Source: Rhytidiadelphus loreus (Eukaryota; Streptophyta; Bryopsida; Hypnales; Hylocomiaceae). Taken from it: a DNA stretch of 64,000 nucleotides. This document shows positions 35,101-48,407 of this stretch, piece by piece. Every line of letters begins with the position of its first letter. Within the stretch, counting starts at the first letter, position 1. The position numbers and the translations under genes were made by a program. The stretch spans positions 24,867,001 through 24,931,000 of the forward strand of contig OX344765.1 of the NCBI GenBank assembly GCA_947034895.1, given 5' to 3'. The notes under the pieces were generated by a model, which was given only the letters and a program-made list of their open reading frames with translations, made no database searches and was not told where the DNA came from.

Positions 35101-36773
35101 CCTCAGAAACTTTTGCATCAGATAACCAAGACCCATGCTCTGGTTCCCTCCAGCACAAGATATCCTCAGATTGCTCAGTGCCGAGAAAGTGGTAGTAAAG
35201 CTCGTGAAATAGGTTAATGTCGGTCTCAGTTCCAGCATCGGTACTTCCTCTCTTCCTGCATCGATATTATCAAAACAGTGAACATCAAATTGACGTCCTT
35301 ACAAGTGTGAAAATTACTGCAGCTACTGTGATCATCTAAACCTAAAACACCTACAAGGCACAATGCTAAAATTTCCGATTAATGGCAGCTGCCTTGTAAG
35401 AAGATTCACTTGGTATCAAGCATGACGTACTGGGGTTCTGGAAAGCGGTTGTAAAAGAAACCCTTGTGGTCGTGAGTCCAAGCTATGGACGTGAATTTGA
35501 CCTGCCGGGCAAAGTCATAAAACCGCAAGTCAGCATATTTCAGCGTCCGTCTTACACAATCATGTCATTAACAACTGAATATGACATCACACCTTACAAA
35601 ATGAAAAGGGATGAGAAAATTCCTACCCAAGAGAGCATGTCAGGCTCCACGACTCGGTCCTTCACACGCATAACTTTGATGGTGATCCAGTCGCTTCCAC
35701 TCGAGCTAAGTCCATAAGCCACATACTCAGCATTCTCGCTGAACCTCCTTGTTGACAGAGCCACAGTGCCATCGGTACTCAACGTGTTGGGATCTAGAAG
35801 TATTTCGGACTTCCCTGTTTCGAGGTTCTGCAAACACCATCGCAATCTGTAAAGCTTCGACTCTCCATGGAACTCATAATACGCTATAGCTAAAAGCTAA
35901 AAACAGGAGGACATTTACAAAATTCGGAGTAAGGTTGAGTATACTACTTGCACCACTTTCAGTATCTTAATTAATCTGATTTTGGGGAGATCACAAAAGA
36001 GCCAAATGTGTTGAGATCGAATTTTTATCGGAATGTATGAAATTCTTGTGCAATTTCAACAAGGGAGGTTGGAGACCATTACAAGTGACAACCCCATTTC
36101 TTTTCAAAGAACCACGGCCACAAACATTTAGCCAAGTCATGCTTACGTACACGAGACGGGATCAGGTCCTAAACTGTTCCAGTATCCTCCTTCATGCAAG
36201 AAGCGTTCACCAAGAGTTGCGTGACTGACAATTACCTGCATGTAGAGCGCAGCCTGTGACTGCAAGCCGGTGTTGTGGTTGTAGAAGCAGTAGTTGCCGC
36301 GTTTGGTAGGGCATCCATAGCGGGGATAATTGTAGAGCGCAGTCACTTTCTTCTTCAGTTTCTCCCGCGTGTCGCATTTGGCGAGAATCTCGTCAGCCAA
36401 CTCAATTTGTTTCTCGACGAACTCTTTCACTTCGGGTGTATTTGAACTCTCCAACCTGAAATAACACTCGCATGATCAGACTCATAACGCGTTCACAAAT
36501 TCGTACATATAACAACTCAGTTTGCTAAACGTGTCCCAATGCTCGAAGCAAAGATCACTGTATCATGAGCACAAAATTCTCAAAGAATGCGCAGATTTGA
36601 ACCTAGATTTTGAATTCAAAGTAGGAAATGGCGGGGTAAGGCTGGCGCCAAAACGAGTACCAGCGGTACGGGTCCGAAACTGGAACGCCGTGGTACTCAT
36701 CAATCACTGACTTGTCCCGCCGGACGCTGGGGTAATCGATCCGTTCGAGCTCCTCCTTTCCAAGCGACCCCAT
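32178..36773 (-). CDS. Prolyl oligopeptidase (S9A), 730 aa in 12 exons
   Basis: Serine peptidase that cuts short peptides after proline. Minus-strand exons: 36773-36661, 36455-36236, 35827-35627, 35501-35431, 35255-35093, 34969-34376, 34209-33829, 33720-33645, 33421-33358, 33161-33032, 32789-32676, 32243-32178. All have GT/AG borders and matching phases, summing to 2193 bases (730 codons plus stop), the usual length of the family. It starts [20 protein letters not shown], with no obvious transit peptide, so it is probably cytosolic. The beta-propeller covers about residues 75-425. The alpha/beta hydrolase domain has the nucleophile Ser569 in GSSNGG (most relatives have GGSNGG), an aspartate in ADHDDRVVP (about 658) and His700 in KSGHG. 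It appears intact. Confidence 0.97.
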
Positions 36774-37210
36774 GACCTTCGCTTCAATCTACAGAGTCTG
36801 AAAATTTAGTCCCCAGCGTCTTTCCAATGGCGGCTTCCAAATTTTTCGCAGGCTCTGCGGTGATGAAGATCGAGAGAGCTGAAGGAGAGAGTGTCACTGT
36901 CAATCACGCGTAACGATCATCAATATTAATCATCATTCTACATTTGACGGCAACCTGTTCAAGGCGCTGCTCTCTCTCTCCCTACTAAAAACATCTGCCA
37001 GCGTGTAGGAGTCTGTCTTCGGCATACAATCACTAGAAGAACTGTGAAACTACAAGCGACGCAATACACATTCCTTCACAATACACAAACCTTCACAGGA
37101 CACTCGACGGCGAGCCTCCTACACTTCATTTCCAGCGAGTCTACTCAAGTCTTCAAGCAAAGACAGAGAATCAAAGGCATTAGCTAGGCTCACATCTGCT
37201 AATCAGAGAA
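36774..37210. promoter_or_regulatory. Upstream region of prolyl oligopeptidase, possibly bidirectional
   Basis: 437 bp separate the prolyl oligopeptidase start from a plus-strand open frame with a targeting-like N-terminus at 37211. No TATA box was assigned. Bidirectional use is only a possibility. Confidence 0.35.
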
Positions 37211-37546
37211 ATGCAGACTCGATCAATTCTTGCAGCTCTTCGTCTCTCTCGTTCGCCAAGAACACGACTGTCACTGCGTCAACTGCAAATCCCCTTCCGA
37301 TACTTTAAAAACTCGGCTAATGGCGAGCTGAGGAAGAACAGTGCGGACATTTGTAGTGGTAGGACATCTGAGCCCAGAGACGTATTACTACCGGTACTCG
37401 ATCCAGCAAAGCAGGGAACACTAGTAACGAGAATGATGACACTTTTCCAAAACAAGCCCCACAAGTTTTTAATAAGCTCCTGCTCCACGAGAGTGGTAAC
37501 GAACCAGGAGAATCCGTCGGGTGAAGTGAGCACACAAAAGAACTAA
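37211..37546 (+). CDS. Hypothetical protein or first exon, possible organelle-targeting N-terminus
   Basis: A 111-codon ATG frame beginning MQTRSILAALRLSRSPRTRL. The first 32 residues are rich in Arg, Ser and Leu and lack acidic residues, like a mitochondrial presequence. The rest matches nothing I know. GT sites near 37520 could be donors, so this may be a first exon, but no convincing partner exon was found before 38000. It is divergent from prolyl oligopeptidase. It could be spurious. Confidence 0.3.
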   Translation: MQTRSILAALRLSRSPRTRLSLRQLQIPFRYFKNSANGELRKNSADICSGRTSEPRDVLLPVLDPAKQGTLVTRMMTLFQNKPHKFLISSCSTRVVTNQENPSGEVSTQKN

Positions 37547-37619
37547 CTTACCAACCGTTCTCTCTGTCATGAAAAAGATCAAACTCTGCCCCAAAGGAAA
37601 TTCAGAAAGTAAACAGATC

Positions 37620-37677
37620 GAGACCACCTGATGATAAAAAGAAAAAGGTGTCTACAGTTTCATCATCAGGTGGTCTC
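37620..37677. repeat. 16-bp perfect hairpin
   Basis: GAGACCACCTGATGAT (37620-37635) pairs with ATCATCAGGTGGTCTC (37662-37677) over a 26-base loop. It lies just downstream of the 37211 frame. Composition is not AT-rich. Function unknown. Confidence 0.85.
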
Positions 37678-39663
37678 GTCCTGTGAACATGACGACATTA
37701 TTCCTGCTCCAGAGCAAGTACTGTCTAACTTACTTTCTTTTCGTGCAGTGGGGTCTTGACTCTCATGATGTATACACCTGAAGACAGGTAGATAGGCCTG
37801 GCATGATGATTGTGACATTAGTTTAATTGGTCTGCCCAAACTTGTGACATTCAAGTGCACATACTTTAAGAAAAAATTGCCCACAGAGAAATTATCGTAA
37901 CTCGAAGGCAGAGACAAAATACACAGCTACGGGGCGGGGCATACCTCTGAAATATGAAAACTACGACGGTATACGTAGAGGATCCATTTGCGCACTTGAA
38001 AAAAACATACAAATCTCTTAAGTAATTCCATTTCAACTCATATGACGATGTTGATTTTTACGAACTTGGAATTCTCACTGTACGCTTCAAAAGACAACAT
38101 GTCAATCGAAGTTTAACGAACCCTATGACTAATTGATCCCATGAAATGGCAGGAGCTTCCAGTGCAGGACAGATGAAGGCCATTGTAAATTGCAACCTAA
38201 AATTAATGCATCTCGTAAAATCGGCGTGAACGCGAGCACGAAAATTCTTGGGACATTGTGAGGGGGGGATTCGGAATTTTTCTGTTGAATCCGTCGTCGT
38301 AATCGCTCGATACGCAGATTCTTCATACCCATGCATGCCGTTACTGGATGAACAGGGTCGATCGAGAGAGATTCGTGCTCTCCTACCTGCAAATTTCTGC
38401 AAAAGAAATCTTGATTCTGCCGAAATCTTTTCGGGTTACAGGACCTGGCAGAAATTTGAAACAGACAGATTGACTCTAAAAGCTTTGCAGGGTGATAGAA
38501 GGCTGCGCCAGCTATAGAACGAAGCATCACAACGTAGTACTGCCTGCAGTGAGCCCCGCGCATTGCAACAACCTGCCAGTGAAGGAGTCGATCACCCTGC
38601 AATGTTCACAGAGTTCAAAAAAACAGTGTGTGAATCTATACCTTAAATGAGACTTGTTTGTTTTGTTTGTTTTGTTTGCTTAGTTGTTTTGTTTGTTATA
38701 ATGAGATCTCCAGAACAGAGCATCCCCTAGTTGCGTTCTTGGTACCCTCAGAAAGCTCTCTATGAGGAGGGGTGCACAGACTTTGTTTTGTGGCATTCCG
38801 ACTAATAGCAAAAAAGATGTTGAAGTTTGAAGTTTTTATGAATTAAAAAATTAGAAAACTACTTCTACTTTTATTTTATTATATTGTTATATTAAGTACG
38901 CAGTGTCAAGAATTGCAATTTTGAAGTGTCCCATCCCACTAACATGATTTCATCCATTTGGATGGTCACATCATATTCACCCTTGCATGTTCTCATCCAA
39001 AATTTGCAAACACTTTTGAGTTTTAAATCCAATTTCAACAAACTAAAAAGAATATCATATTTCATATGAAATGGAATTGCTGCAACTGTTCTTCATTGTG
39101 ATCATACTATGGGATGCTTTAGAGCTAGAAGTTGGGCCTTTTCCCATCAAGCCAATTGCACAAATTTCAGCCTTTTGTCCAATCATGAAGAGTGAGGATT
39201 TCAGGCCTCTTATACAACAAATTCATCATCAATTTGGGATGATTACAAATCCATCATGTGTCTCGGGGATGAATATTTGGATCTGAAACAAGTATTTGGA
39301 AAGGTTTTCAGCAGAATTTATTCTTTTTCTTGAACTTTACCTTTTTCTTGAACTTTATTTTTTCAGGTTCTGTGACATATTTACTTGCAAGAACATGGAA
39401 ACCAAAATGTGATTTTCCACTCTCATGCCAGAATAGAATTGTAAAATTAATGCTGAGGACTTGTCAGTGACAGCTAATGCCCCTCATGCACATACAGTGC
39501 ACCTAGTCTAATCTATGAATTATTGAATTACGACTACATTCAGTGGATCTTGTCTAAATGGTTCAAATCTCATACCGACACATTTGTAGAAAACTATTTT
39601 AATTATTTACCTTCTTATAAATGATGCTTCCTCCATCCAAAAATATGCAAGGTTAGTGTAAGT
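37678..39663. other. Intergenic; contains a TTGTTTG-type microsatellite
   Basis: No gene is recognised. 38651-38698 is a (TTTTGTTTG)-like microsatellite. The part before 38640 has balanced composition and short open frames without domains. After 38800 it is AT-rich. Confidence 0.4.
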
Positions 39664-39892
39664 TTAATTCTTTAACGCCTTGATCCTTTTTGAAATTTTG
39701 GCACATTTTTGTTTATATCTTTCAACAAAAATATCATTTATCACAATTTCATGAAATTGGTCATTAAGGAAGGTTGTCTTTTCAAGATTCAAGTGTTACA
39801 TAGGATGAATGAGAAGTTAGTTGGACTAAATAGCGCCTCAAAGCCCTATGTTCATCGTCCAAAATATGGACGTCGAAGCGTTTAAGGATTAA
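39664..39892. mobile_element. Short TTAA-bounded inverted-repeat element
   Basis: The left end TTAATTCTTTAACGCCTTGA is matched by the reverse complement of the right end, TTAATCCTTAAACGCTTCGA, over about 20 bases with roughly five mismatches. At 229 bp it is much shorter than the family 1-4 elements, and the terminus is CCTTAAACGC rather than CCCCTAAA. Confidence 0.6.
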
Positions 39893-40680
39893 GGGGAAAA
39901 GTATCAAATTAGAAAATTACACTTTCTACTATAATTTATAGATTTAGGGACATTAAATGTACAGCAACATTATATAGTGTTGGTTTTGGATGCATTATTG
40001 GTTTGGGGTATAAATTATTTACTAAATTCACTATGTTCTTTAAAATTCTTCAAAACAAATTCTTATCTATTGTTAAAATACCACACTCAAATATATAATT
40101 ATCATTGGTCCAAAAAGATTGAGTTATAAACATATTGTGGGGTGCAAAATCTTCAAATTATAAAAGATTATTTAGATTTTGTACATTTATTCTATGTTAC
40201 TAATTTTTTTAAATGAACATGATCTTTTTACAATTAGGAGTACCTACAATAATTACACATTCTGTTATAGGGATGAATAATTGTAAATTCTACAACAATA
40301 GATCAAGTTGTAAGCAACCTTCTAAATATAACAAAATTTCAACAAGTTTTTGGCTCTATACTAAATTAAAAACTTATAAGAAAATTCAAGGAACATTCAT
40401 TGTGAATTGTGAGAATTTGTATTTTATCTAGCAAAAAGAATAAATCATTGTACACAGCATGGTACACAGACACTATGTTAAATTTTGTAACTTATTTTAC
40501 ATTATTGGAGACACCTCATAAAAACAAAAAGCTAAACTACAAGAATGGTTGTCTTTCATTGCAATCCCATTGGCTTTTTTTATTTTATTAAGATCCTAAT
40601 CAAATTTCTTGATATTCTATTTTAGGTCCCAGTCAACACTCCTAACAATTGAGCTTAATTGCATTTATTATATATAATTT

Positions 40681-40834
40681 TTTATTGGGCTTAATTGACT
40701 AAGAAAAGGAGGAGTCCAATGCACTTTAGTATTCATTATTTGGACACCATATGAAATCTTTTATTGGACTTAATTGGCTAAAAAAAAGAACAATCTAATG
40801 CACTTTAGTATGGATTGTTTGGACACCATATGAA
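40681..40834. repeat. Two tandem copies of a 78-bp unit
   Basis: Each copy contains TTATTGG-CTTAATTG, then CACTTTAGTAT, then TTTGGACACCATATGAA, with about 80 percent identity between copies. Confidence 0.85.
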
Positions 40835-43006
40835 TAAGTTATGAAATTTTAAAGCATTGTATATAGGTGCAACAAAAAGCACCTTCAATGGTTGTAGGTT
40901 ACCTGCTTATACCAAGGTTCAAGGCCCATAGGTTCCCAATTTTTCAGGCTCACACACTAGTATTGTTGCATCTTGTGTTATCAATTATATTTAAATTTTA
41001 GTGTCACATTTTGGGCAACGATGATTACGGATGCACGTACATTAGATTTTGTTAATGCAAAGCTTCCTTCCTCTGGCCTCTGGTTGAAAGCCAACAAAAT
41101 GAAAAGCGAAAAAAGAAGCAAGGCTCTTGTGAGTTTGCACAAGATCACATGAATCACAAAACCATCACTGCAGGTTCCTAGAAGATTTGAGGAACTCGTG
41201 CAAAATTATCATGAAAGATGACTAAGCAGCAGCAAGATTCTGCCAGAATTTAATTCTTCCATTGTAAAGTTGTGGAGGAGATGTGACAAAACCGGCAGCC
41301 AAATCATCCACTGTGGAAATCTAGCACAGAAGGTGCCTTTAACAAAACAAAACAAAAAGCTTATAATGGCAGTGGTGTAAAAGAGTTTATAAATTGTCTA
41401 CAATTCAAGCAATTGTTTCTTTTGGACAAAAGCAAGTGGTACAAATGAAAGAAAACTCAAACATTAGTTCAATCTTTGTTTATCAAGATTGGCATAAAAT
41501 AACATGTTCACAATATCACTACTTCTAAAAAGTGCATTCTTTTGAACCATTGTGTCACTACACTAATAATTTTGTCGATGATATTTATATTAAAGAGGTT
41601 TTATTTAGATTGAACTATGAAACTTTGAGTAGCGGTGGTGGTAGTGATGGTAGCATCAAGGGAAAGAAATTTAAAAAAATAAAAAAAATTGTTGTGTTTA
41701 TATGTATGCAATGTCTCTTCTTTCATTAGCGCAAATGGAAGTTTTAAAAGTCATTAAAAAAAAAAATTGATATCTCTTCTTTGCAACACAATCATTGATG
41801 AAAGGTGCATAGCAACGCAAAGCCCCAATGATATTTAGTGCCGTGTCACAGTATATGTTACTTATAATATTACCTAACTCACTCTAACTCTCATTTGGTT
41901 AACAAATTGTATTTAGGTTGACATTTAGTGTAGGTCCTCTTAACATTCACTGCACTATATGTCAAAATGAACACTACTAAAAATTGCACCATGTGACAAA
42001 ATAATGTGCATGTTGACCTATACTATTGGAAACACTAACAATATTGTTGACATTTAGTGTTAGAGTTCATAAATAGTGTTACAAACACTAGATATGATTA
42101 TTAGTGTAGTACTTTAAAACAAATGTCTCAGTTATCATCAATTTAATTTTCTAAATTTCTAAATTTCTAATCATTGCACACCACTAATTTCTCCCTAATC
42201 TAATTTTTTCCTAAACTAATTTCTTCCCTCCCTAATCTACTATATGTGTAGAATAGGGTTGACCCCTTTTTCTGACATCTATTTTTAGAATTATTTTCCA
42301 CCAACCTTGCCCTACACCTACGGTAATCTCTCCCTGATGATAATCAACAACTTGAAACCACTGCACAACATGATGACTCCCGTGGAGCCGAAGCTCTAAT
42401 GGCGGTCAGGTCAGGTTAGCCATAATAACAAAGGATGTGCTCATCAGGGCAGAGTGTGCACACTTTGTGGATTTCTTCATTGGACAACGTCTGGGAGACC
42501 CGTTTTAGGGGTGACGACATCCTGTTGGATGTGTACATAAAATCCATTGTGCCAAAGATTCACTCAGTTTTTAAAATTCATTTATTTGGGTAGCAGGGCA
42601 GGTACTAAGATAGACATGATCTTCATTAGATTGATGACGATATTTTCATGGATGTCCATGCATGAAACATAAAAGTACGGATGAAGAATGTAAAAATCAT
42701 TATTCTAAAAGTGGGAGCTTTCATCCAAGAAGTGGGAGCAACATCCTCACTTGGATTTTGCAGGAATTCAACTGGTTCACCTACTAAGGTAGTATGCTGT
42801 TAAATGGCACCTGACCTTAAAGCGCCATCTAGAAGGTTTGTACATTTCGAGTTTCAGTTATGTACCTATTTGGATGGAGTGCTTTCAGAAACAAACTTTG
42901 ACCCTTGATAACTTTTGCACACAATATCCAAATGTGGCGTTCTTTGGTGCGTTGGAACCTCCTTTCACTTGCCAACATGAATATGTGAAAATTTGACCAG
43001 TTTCAT

Positions 43007-43112
43007 GATAGCAACTAGGCTTAGAAACTAGGCTTAGTAAACTAGGCTTAGTAAAAAGTGATAGCAACTAGGCTTAGTAAAATGATAGCAACTAGGCTTA
43101 GTAAAAAGTGAC
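43007..43112. repeat. Short tandem array of ACTAGGCTTAG units
   Basis: Five ACTAGGCTTAG cores in just over 100 bp, spaced by AA, TAA or TAAAA(GT)GATAGCA. Confidence 0.9.
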
Positions 43113-43778
43113 GGTTTTGGGTGTACCCACCTTAAGTAGACAAGAAACCTCTTGTTGAATATTTCATCAAAATTATTATTGTATCACATTTGAACAAAAA
43201 AATTGCTCAAAATAAAAATTGGATTTACTGTTCTAATTAGTTAATTATCCAAAAAGGTTGCCTTCACATCACTGGGGAATATTTTAACTTCTGAAGGATT
43301 ATTGAGAACTTAGGTCGGCTTTAGTAACTTTATAATTTGGAATTCTTGCATAAATATTTTTTGGATGAATGCTAATCATACTAATGTACTTGTGAAATCT
43401 TGTTTTTATGTCATTCAAATGAATATTGAAAAAGTTATAAGGTTTGTTAAAATTTTAATGTCAAAGTGAGGAATTCAAAAACACATTCTAAGAAAAGGTT
43501 TATTTGTTTTTTAGACTGATAGCTACAAAAAAAGATTTTGACCATTTAATTCTAAATTAAAAAATGAAAGTTATAAATTTTTTTATTTTGCAGATAATGA
43601 CGGTAGAAAAAAATAATATATAAAGTCATTTTTTGAATTCAATTTCAAAAATACTTAAATAAATACAAAAATATAGAATATTTGTCCATTAGGATTTACA
43701 ATTCTTAATTTTGGTACAAAGTTATTAGAGATTTAGTTAGTTTTTCCCATCAAGCACCACCTTCTATTTAATATTTTT

Positions 43779-44673
43779 TTAACCCTTGATTACCCCCTAA
43801 AGCACCATTTGATCCTTCACAAGACAAGTGGGATTTCGGATAGGTACCTACGGTCTCAATTTTTTCCTGATTTTTTAAAACTTCTTTGAAGATAGAAAAG
43901 TTGATTAGCTTCATGGGAATATTATTATTTTTTCAATCAGTCCCTAGGAACAAAAATTATGCCCAAATAAACTAAAAATAGAAGAGGGGGCAACAAAATT
44001 AAATTCAAATACATAAATTAATTTTTTTTTCTCATGGAAAGCTTTGATTCATTCCATTTGGATTTGTTATGAGAAAGTTATGGACAATCTTGTTTTTTGG
44101 GCAATTAGAGCATCTTCTTGAAAAAATAACTCATAGGATTCATTTTTAAATGCAATTTTTCCAATTTTTCCAAAAAAGCAGTTTCACATGGTTTGATTTT
44201 CTTTCTAAAACAATCTCACCATTGAAATTAGTGTATTTTAATTCCATCTTAGAAATATCAATAATTTAGATTTTCCTTCTATCTTGTACTTACTTCTATT
44301 TAACAATTGTTTAAAGAATAATATATACATTTTTTAATTCATTTTTTTTTTCTAAACCCTCAACTCAATTCTCCACCATAAAGATTTTAAGCTCAAAACT
44401 TTGTAGTGCAAAAAAATTAAGTTAAGAAGGTTCAAAGTCAAATAATCTAGTTATGCAATGTATTGAAAAAATCATTTTTTTCACCTTAAACGCAGATATC
44501 TTGCAATCTATGCGGTCAAAAAATTCTGAAAAATTTTCCACACATTTTCATACTATTTAGGTGTAAGATCCTATAGTTAGATGTGCAAAAGAAAACAATT
44601 TCTAAATTTTTTGACTCTTTGCTCAGTTTTGAATGTTTTTTGACAAAAAAAGGCTTTGGTCCTTTAGGGTTAA
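43779..44673. mobile_element. TTAA-type element, family 2, eroded
   Basis: The right end GGTCCTTTAGGGTTAA is near-intact. The left end TTAACCCTTGATTACCCCC carries a small insertion before CCCCCTAAAGCACC. The body aligns with 19647-20576 in the same orientation (GGATTTCGG...CTCAATTTT near the left end). Confidence 0.8.
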
Positions 44674-46884
44674 AGAAACAAATTTTCATTCAAGGGACAA
44701 TTGGAATTCAAGTATAGTAGGTAACGATGAAGTAAAAAAATGAACGGATGTCCCTCAAAAATTTGACATAAGATGTAGACATCCATCTCCTTCACTTCTT
44801 GATTCCAATTGGATCCTTAGATTTTGAAGGCTTAGACACACAAAAAGATTTTGATGATTTTTATTCCTTATCGCAACACTTGGTGCCATCTTGCAATTGC
44901 TTGGAGCTTGGCTACGCAATGATGACAATGATCACCCTGAAGGTGCCCTCCTGATTTTCCAAATTCCAATGGCTACTGTTGCTTCCTCCAATTTGGGCTC
45001 AAGTGAAGGGATGTCAACATGATTTCCTTGGAGGGGTATACTTAGAGCACCCATTACCAACCAGGGATGGGTCCCTGCCCAGTAGGATACTGTTATTTCT
45101 AGTGAGGTAAAACTTCTTTGTGAATATTATTTGGGAGTCTAGTTTTAATGACATGCACAATATGTGAGGCTGCGAGGAACAATTGTTGAATGCCATGTAT
45201 TACATCATTTATTATTTTGGAATTTGTATGCATGAGTAGGAACTTCCTACTAGGAAATAGTCTCGCCTATGAGCAGAAAGTAGTCTCCCCTATGAATAAA
45301 ATTGCAAGACTCTAGATGTCATGTATTGGTTCGGAACACTTTTTGCCTTCTGAAATTCACAGAAATTTCAGTTTTGCAAATAAAATTCTGAAAATTTCAG
45401 AATCCCAATATTTTCTATCTCCCTACGCGGGAAAAATTTCCATCGCACTCAACTGCTTACCATCTATTCCACAGATGCTTAAGTGATTAGGTATGGGTGG
45501 TCTGACTCTAGTTAGGTGGAGTAGGCCACACGTTGTATGCACTTTGTGCTTGAATGTGTGAAAACATGTTCCTTTGCTACGATTCTATGGCTTCCAAGCC
45601 ATGTATTCTTATGTATTATATTAACTCTTAAACAACAAACGTAACTTGAAGGGCAAGATTTTTCATGAAACTCCTTTTGTATTCAACTACATGTGAACTT
45701 TTTTGGTATCATTCTCTTTGTCTTCACAAGATGCATTTGGCAATTTAAGTCTTGGGGTTTTTGAATCACAATTTGAACTTGTAGTTTTTACACTATAAAG
45801 TTTGATCATTTTTCTGAATAGTGGCTTTGAGGTTGCCCATGGCCTCAAGGAAGGGTAGAATCTCATCATTGATTGATCTTTTGAATAAGCTACATGATGT
45901 CCATTTAAGATTGATTTTGAAATTCAAATTTATATAGCCCTTTCAGGACCTTAGATGTTGTTTAAGGGTAAAATGTAATCTATGTTTGGATATCATCCAT
46001 CATGATTTTTGTCATGTTTTTGTCCATGCATATTTTATCCATTTGTTCTTAATATTTTAAATCCTAATGACATCCTGACAACTTCTCCTTAAAACCTAAT
46101 ACATTGACGAAACGTTTTCAATGTTATTGCATTGCAATGAATATGTTTAAGTTTTATTTGTATGTATGTATACATTGTGTAATACCAACTCCATTGGAGT
46201 GACAAAGCTAATTATGTTCACAACCTTGGATGAAAACTTATTTCTCATTCAAAAGTGTGTGCAATTTATCCCCAAAAGAATCACACCATCTCAAGATTTT
46301 GCAGCAATTTGGGGGTTTCACTTAGTAAAATGGGGGGAATAAATGGCCTTATTTTTTGCCTTATTTTTTTTGATAAGGTGAATAAAGTTTTGCTCAAAAA
46401 TAATTTTCTTCAAAATTACAATGTTCAAATGTGAAGCTTAAGAAAGTCTTCTAACATAGGGGGTTACAAGATAGAAGGAATAAGTTAAAAGTAATTGAAA
46501 TTGTCCACTCTTGCCTTCTTCTATTCTATCATATTGTGGTTTACTAAAGTTTATAACTTCAAATTTTTGTGTCAAAATGTCTTCAACTTTATACATGGTA
46601 CAACATGGTTGTGAGTAATAGAATCTTCATGAAGACAATAATTCAAAGATATATGACATTTGAAGGGGTTTTTAAGTTCCAACTTTCAAAATTCATTGAA
46701 ATTAAAGACATCTCCAAAACAATATTATTATTTTGATTATTTATGATATTTATTTGTTTATAAGTAAAAAATTACCTCTAATTGGTATTTGTCTCTATCT
46801 ACATACTTCAACTTTAAAAAATGGTTATAGATAGATTCACCTTATTAGAGTTTATATTATACTAAAAATGAGTATTTCTAGATA
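44674..46884. other. AT-rich intergenic sequence
   Basis: No gene is recognised; small more balanced patches at 44870-45070 and 45420-45640 contain no clear coding motif. Confidence 0.45.
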
Positions 46885-47205
46885 GAGATAGTGGAACAAG
46901 AATTCTTTGGGGAATTTTCTACTAATAATTTCACAAATTTTAAAATTTTATTGAATGAAATATTTTATTGGCTAAAATATCACTCCAAAAATATCTACAA
47001 AACCATGAAAATAACATATAAGTGTTTTATAAACTTTCAAAGTCTTTTACAATTTTTAAGAGATGTTTGGAATAAATTATAAAAATCACAAATATTTGGA
47101 GTCATATTTTAGTTAGTGATATTTCATTCAATAAAATTTATAAATTTATGAAATTCTTACTAAAAAATTTCTAAAAGAATTCTCAGTTCCCTTACTAAAG
47201 AATCT
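46885..47205. mobile_element. Foldback element with about 90-bp arms
   Basis: The left arm (GGAACAAGAATTCTTTGG...TTTTATTGAATGAAATAT) is mirrored by the right arm (ATATTTCATTCAATAAAATT...AAAGAATTCTCAGTTCC). Identity is about 80-85 percent over about 90-100 bases each side, with a central part of about 100 bp. Typical of foldback elements or long-arm MITEs. No target duplication was identified. Confidence 0.75.
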
Positions 47206-48407
47206 TGAAAAAAATTTACTTCTATTCCAAGTGTTTTTTTCATTAATAAATTTGATTAAATTATTAGAGATTCAAAAATATTAGAAGGTTTTGAAAAATC
47301 ATTTTATACAAGTGTCTTATTTGTTCTTCAACATATCTAAAGTTTGTTTAAAATCTCTAATTCCTCAATTAAATACAACAATTTTTGTAAGTATACAAAA
47401 CATTGAGAGTCACATTAGATGGAACTTCAATTTGTCTTTTAAGAGAAAAATGATTAAGTTTTTGTCAAATTTTTACAACCCCTTTGAAAATTTAGATCAA
47501 TGTTTAGCATGACACTATAGATCCAACCATACAAATATAACGCAAAAATCATTGTTTAAAACTTTTGTTCAGAAGTCATCACTATACTATTTTTCCAAGT
47601 TGCCCTTCACAACACATCTCTGATGCTATTAGATATGTTCCATTTTCTCCTTTGATTGTTATAACTCATGTCTATTAATCCTTGATTAAACATTTAAATA
47701 AATTATCTTGTCAATATCTACACTATTCTTGAAAGTAACTTACTGCACATTGCTATTTTTTCTTCCATGAGCCATGCCATGCAACGGAATAGCTAAGTAA
47801 TTCTATAGTTCAAGTGCGTTTGGCAAGCTCTTGCAAAAAACTACTCCCTCCGTTCTATAATGATCTTTCTATTAGACAAAATGGGCCAAATTAGGGTTAA
47901 AAAAATATTCAATTTTTATTTATTTGTATATAGAGTTTGATGCACTCCTATAGACTTGCAAAATTGGATTCCAAATAAGTTTTGAAAGTGTGATTTTGAA
48001 GCACTTAAAAATTGAAGTTTGGGGGTATTTTTAAGACTAAAGCATTGATGGTCAATTATTCTCTCATTCATGTGATGTTTCTATAATTTCTGCTATAGCC
48101 TTCTACAATTCATGAGTTGATTAAATCCATGTTGGATTTGCACCGTCACCCTTGGCCTTGCAACACTTTTAAGATTTGTCAACTTGTTGCTTGAGATTTG
48201 TCGCTCATCTTAGATTTCTGCCACCAAAACAAGAGAATCGTAGGTCTTGCGGGCAACAAAACAACTCATTAATTGCGTTGCACACCCTTGAAGTCATTTT
48301 TTGTGTCTAGTAGGAAAAAAATTGGCGCTCTTCAATTTGCAATGCTCACTTTCACCTCTATCTACTACCAAGCGGAAGATATCTAGCAAGTTGCAACATC
48401 TTCACCT
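47206..48407. other. AT-rich intergenic sequence with a lone Stowaway-like terminus
   Basis: TACTCCCTCCGTTCTATAAT at 47850 matches the conserved CTCCCTCCGT end of plant Tc1/mariner and Stowaway elements. No partner end is seen nearby. Otherwise nothing is recognised. Confidence 0.4.

Larger units (their letters stand above)
39893..43778. other. AT-rich repeat desert
   Basis: No gene is recognised. Contains a 78-bp direct duplication (40681-40834) and an ACTAGGCTTAG array (43007-43112), listed separately. 42250-42560 is a short, more GC-balanced patch without a recognised domain. Confidence 0.45.

Noticed and set aside
38058..38602. Minus-strand 114-157 codon frames
   Set aside because: Two overlapping frames, neither with a known motif; no splice-supported extension.
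43007..43112. CRISPR-like direct repeats
   Set aside because: Units are separated by 2-16 bases only and the genome is eukaryotic.
47850..47875. Complete Stowaway element
   Set aside because: Only one CTCCCTCCGT end is seen; no inverted partner or TA-flanked right end within 2 kb.
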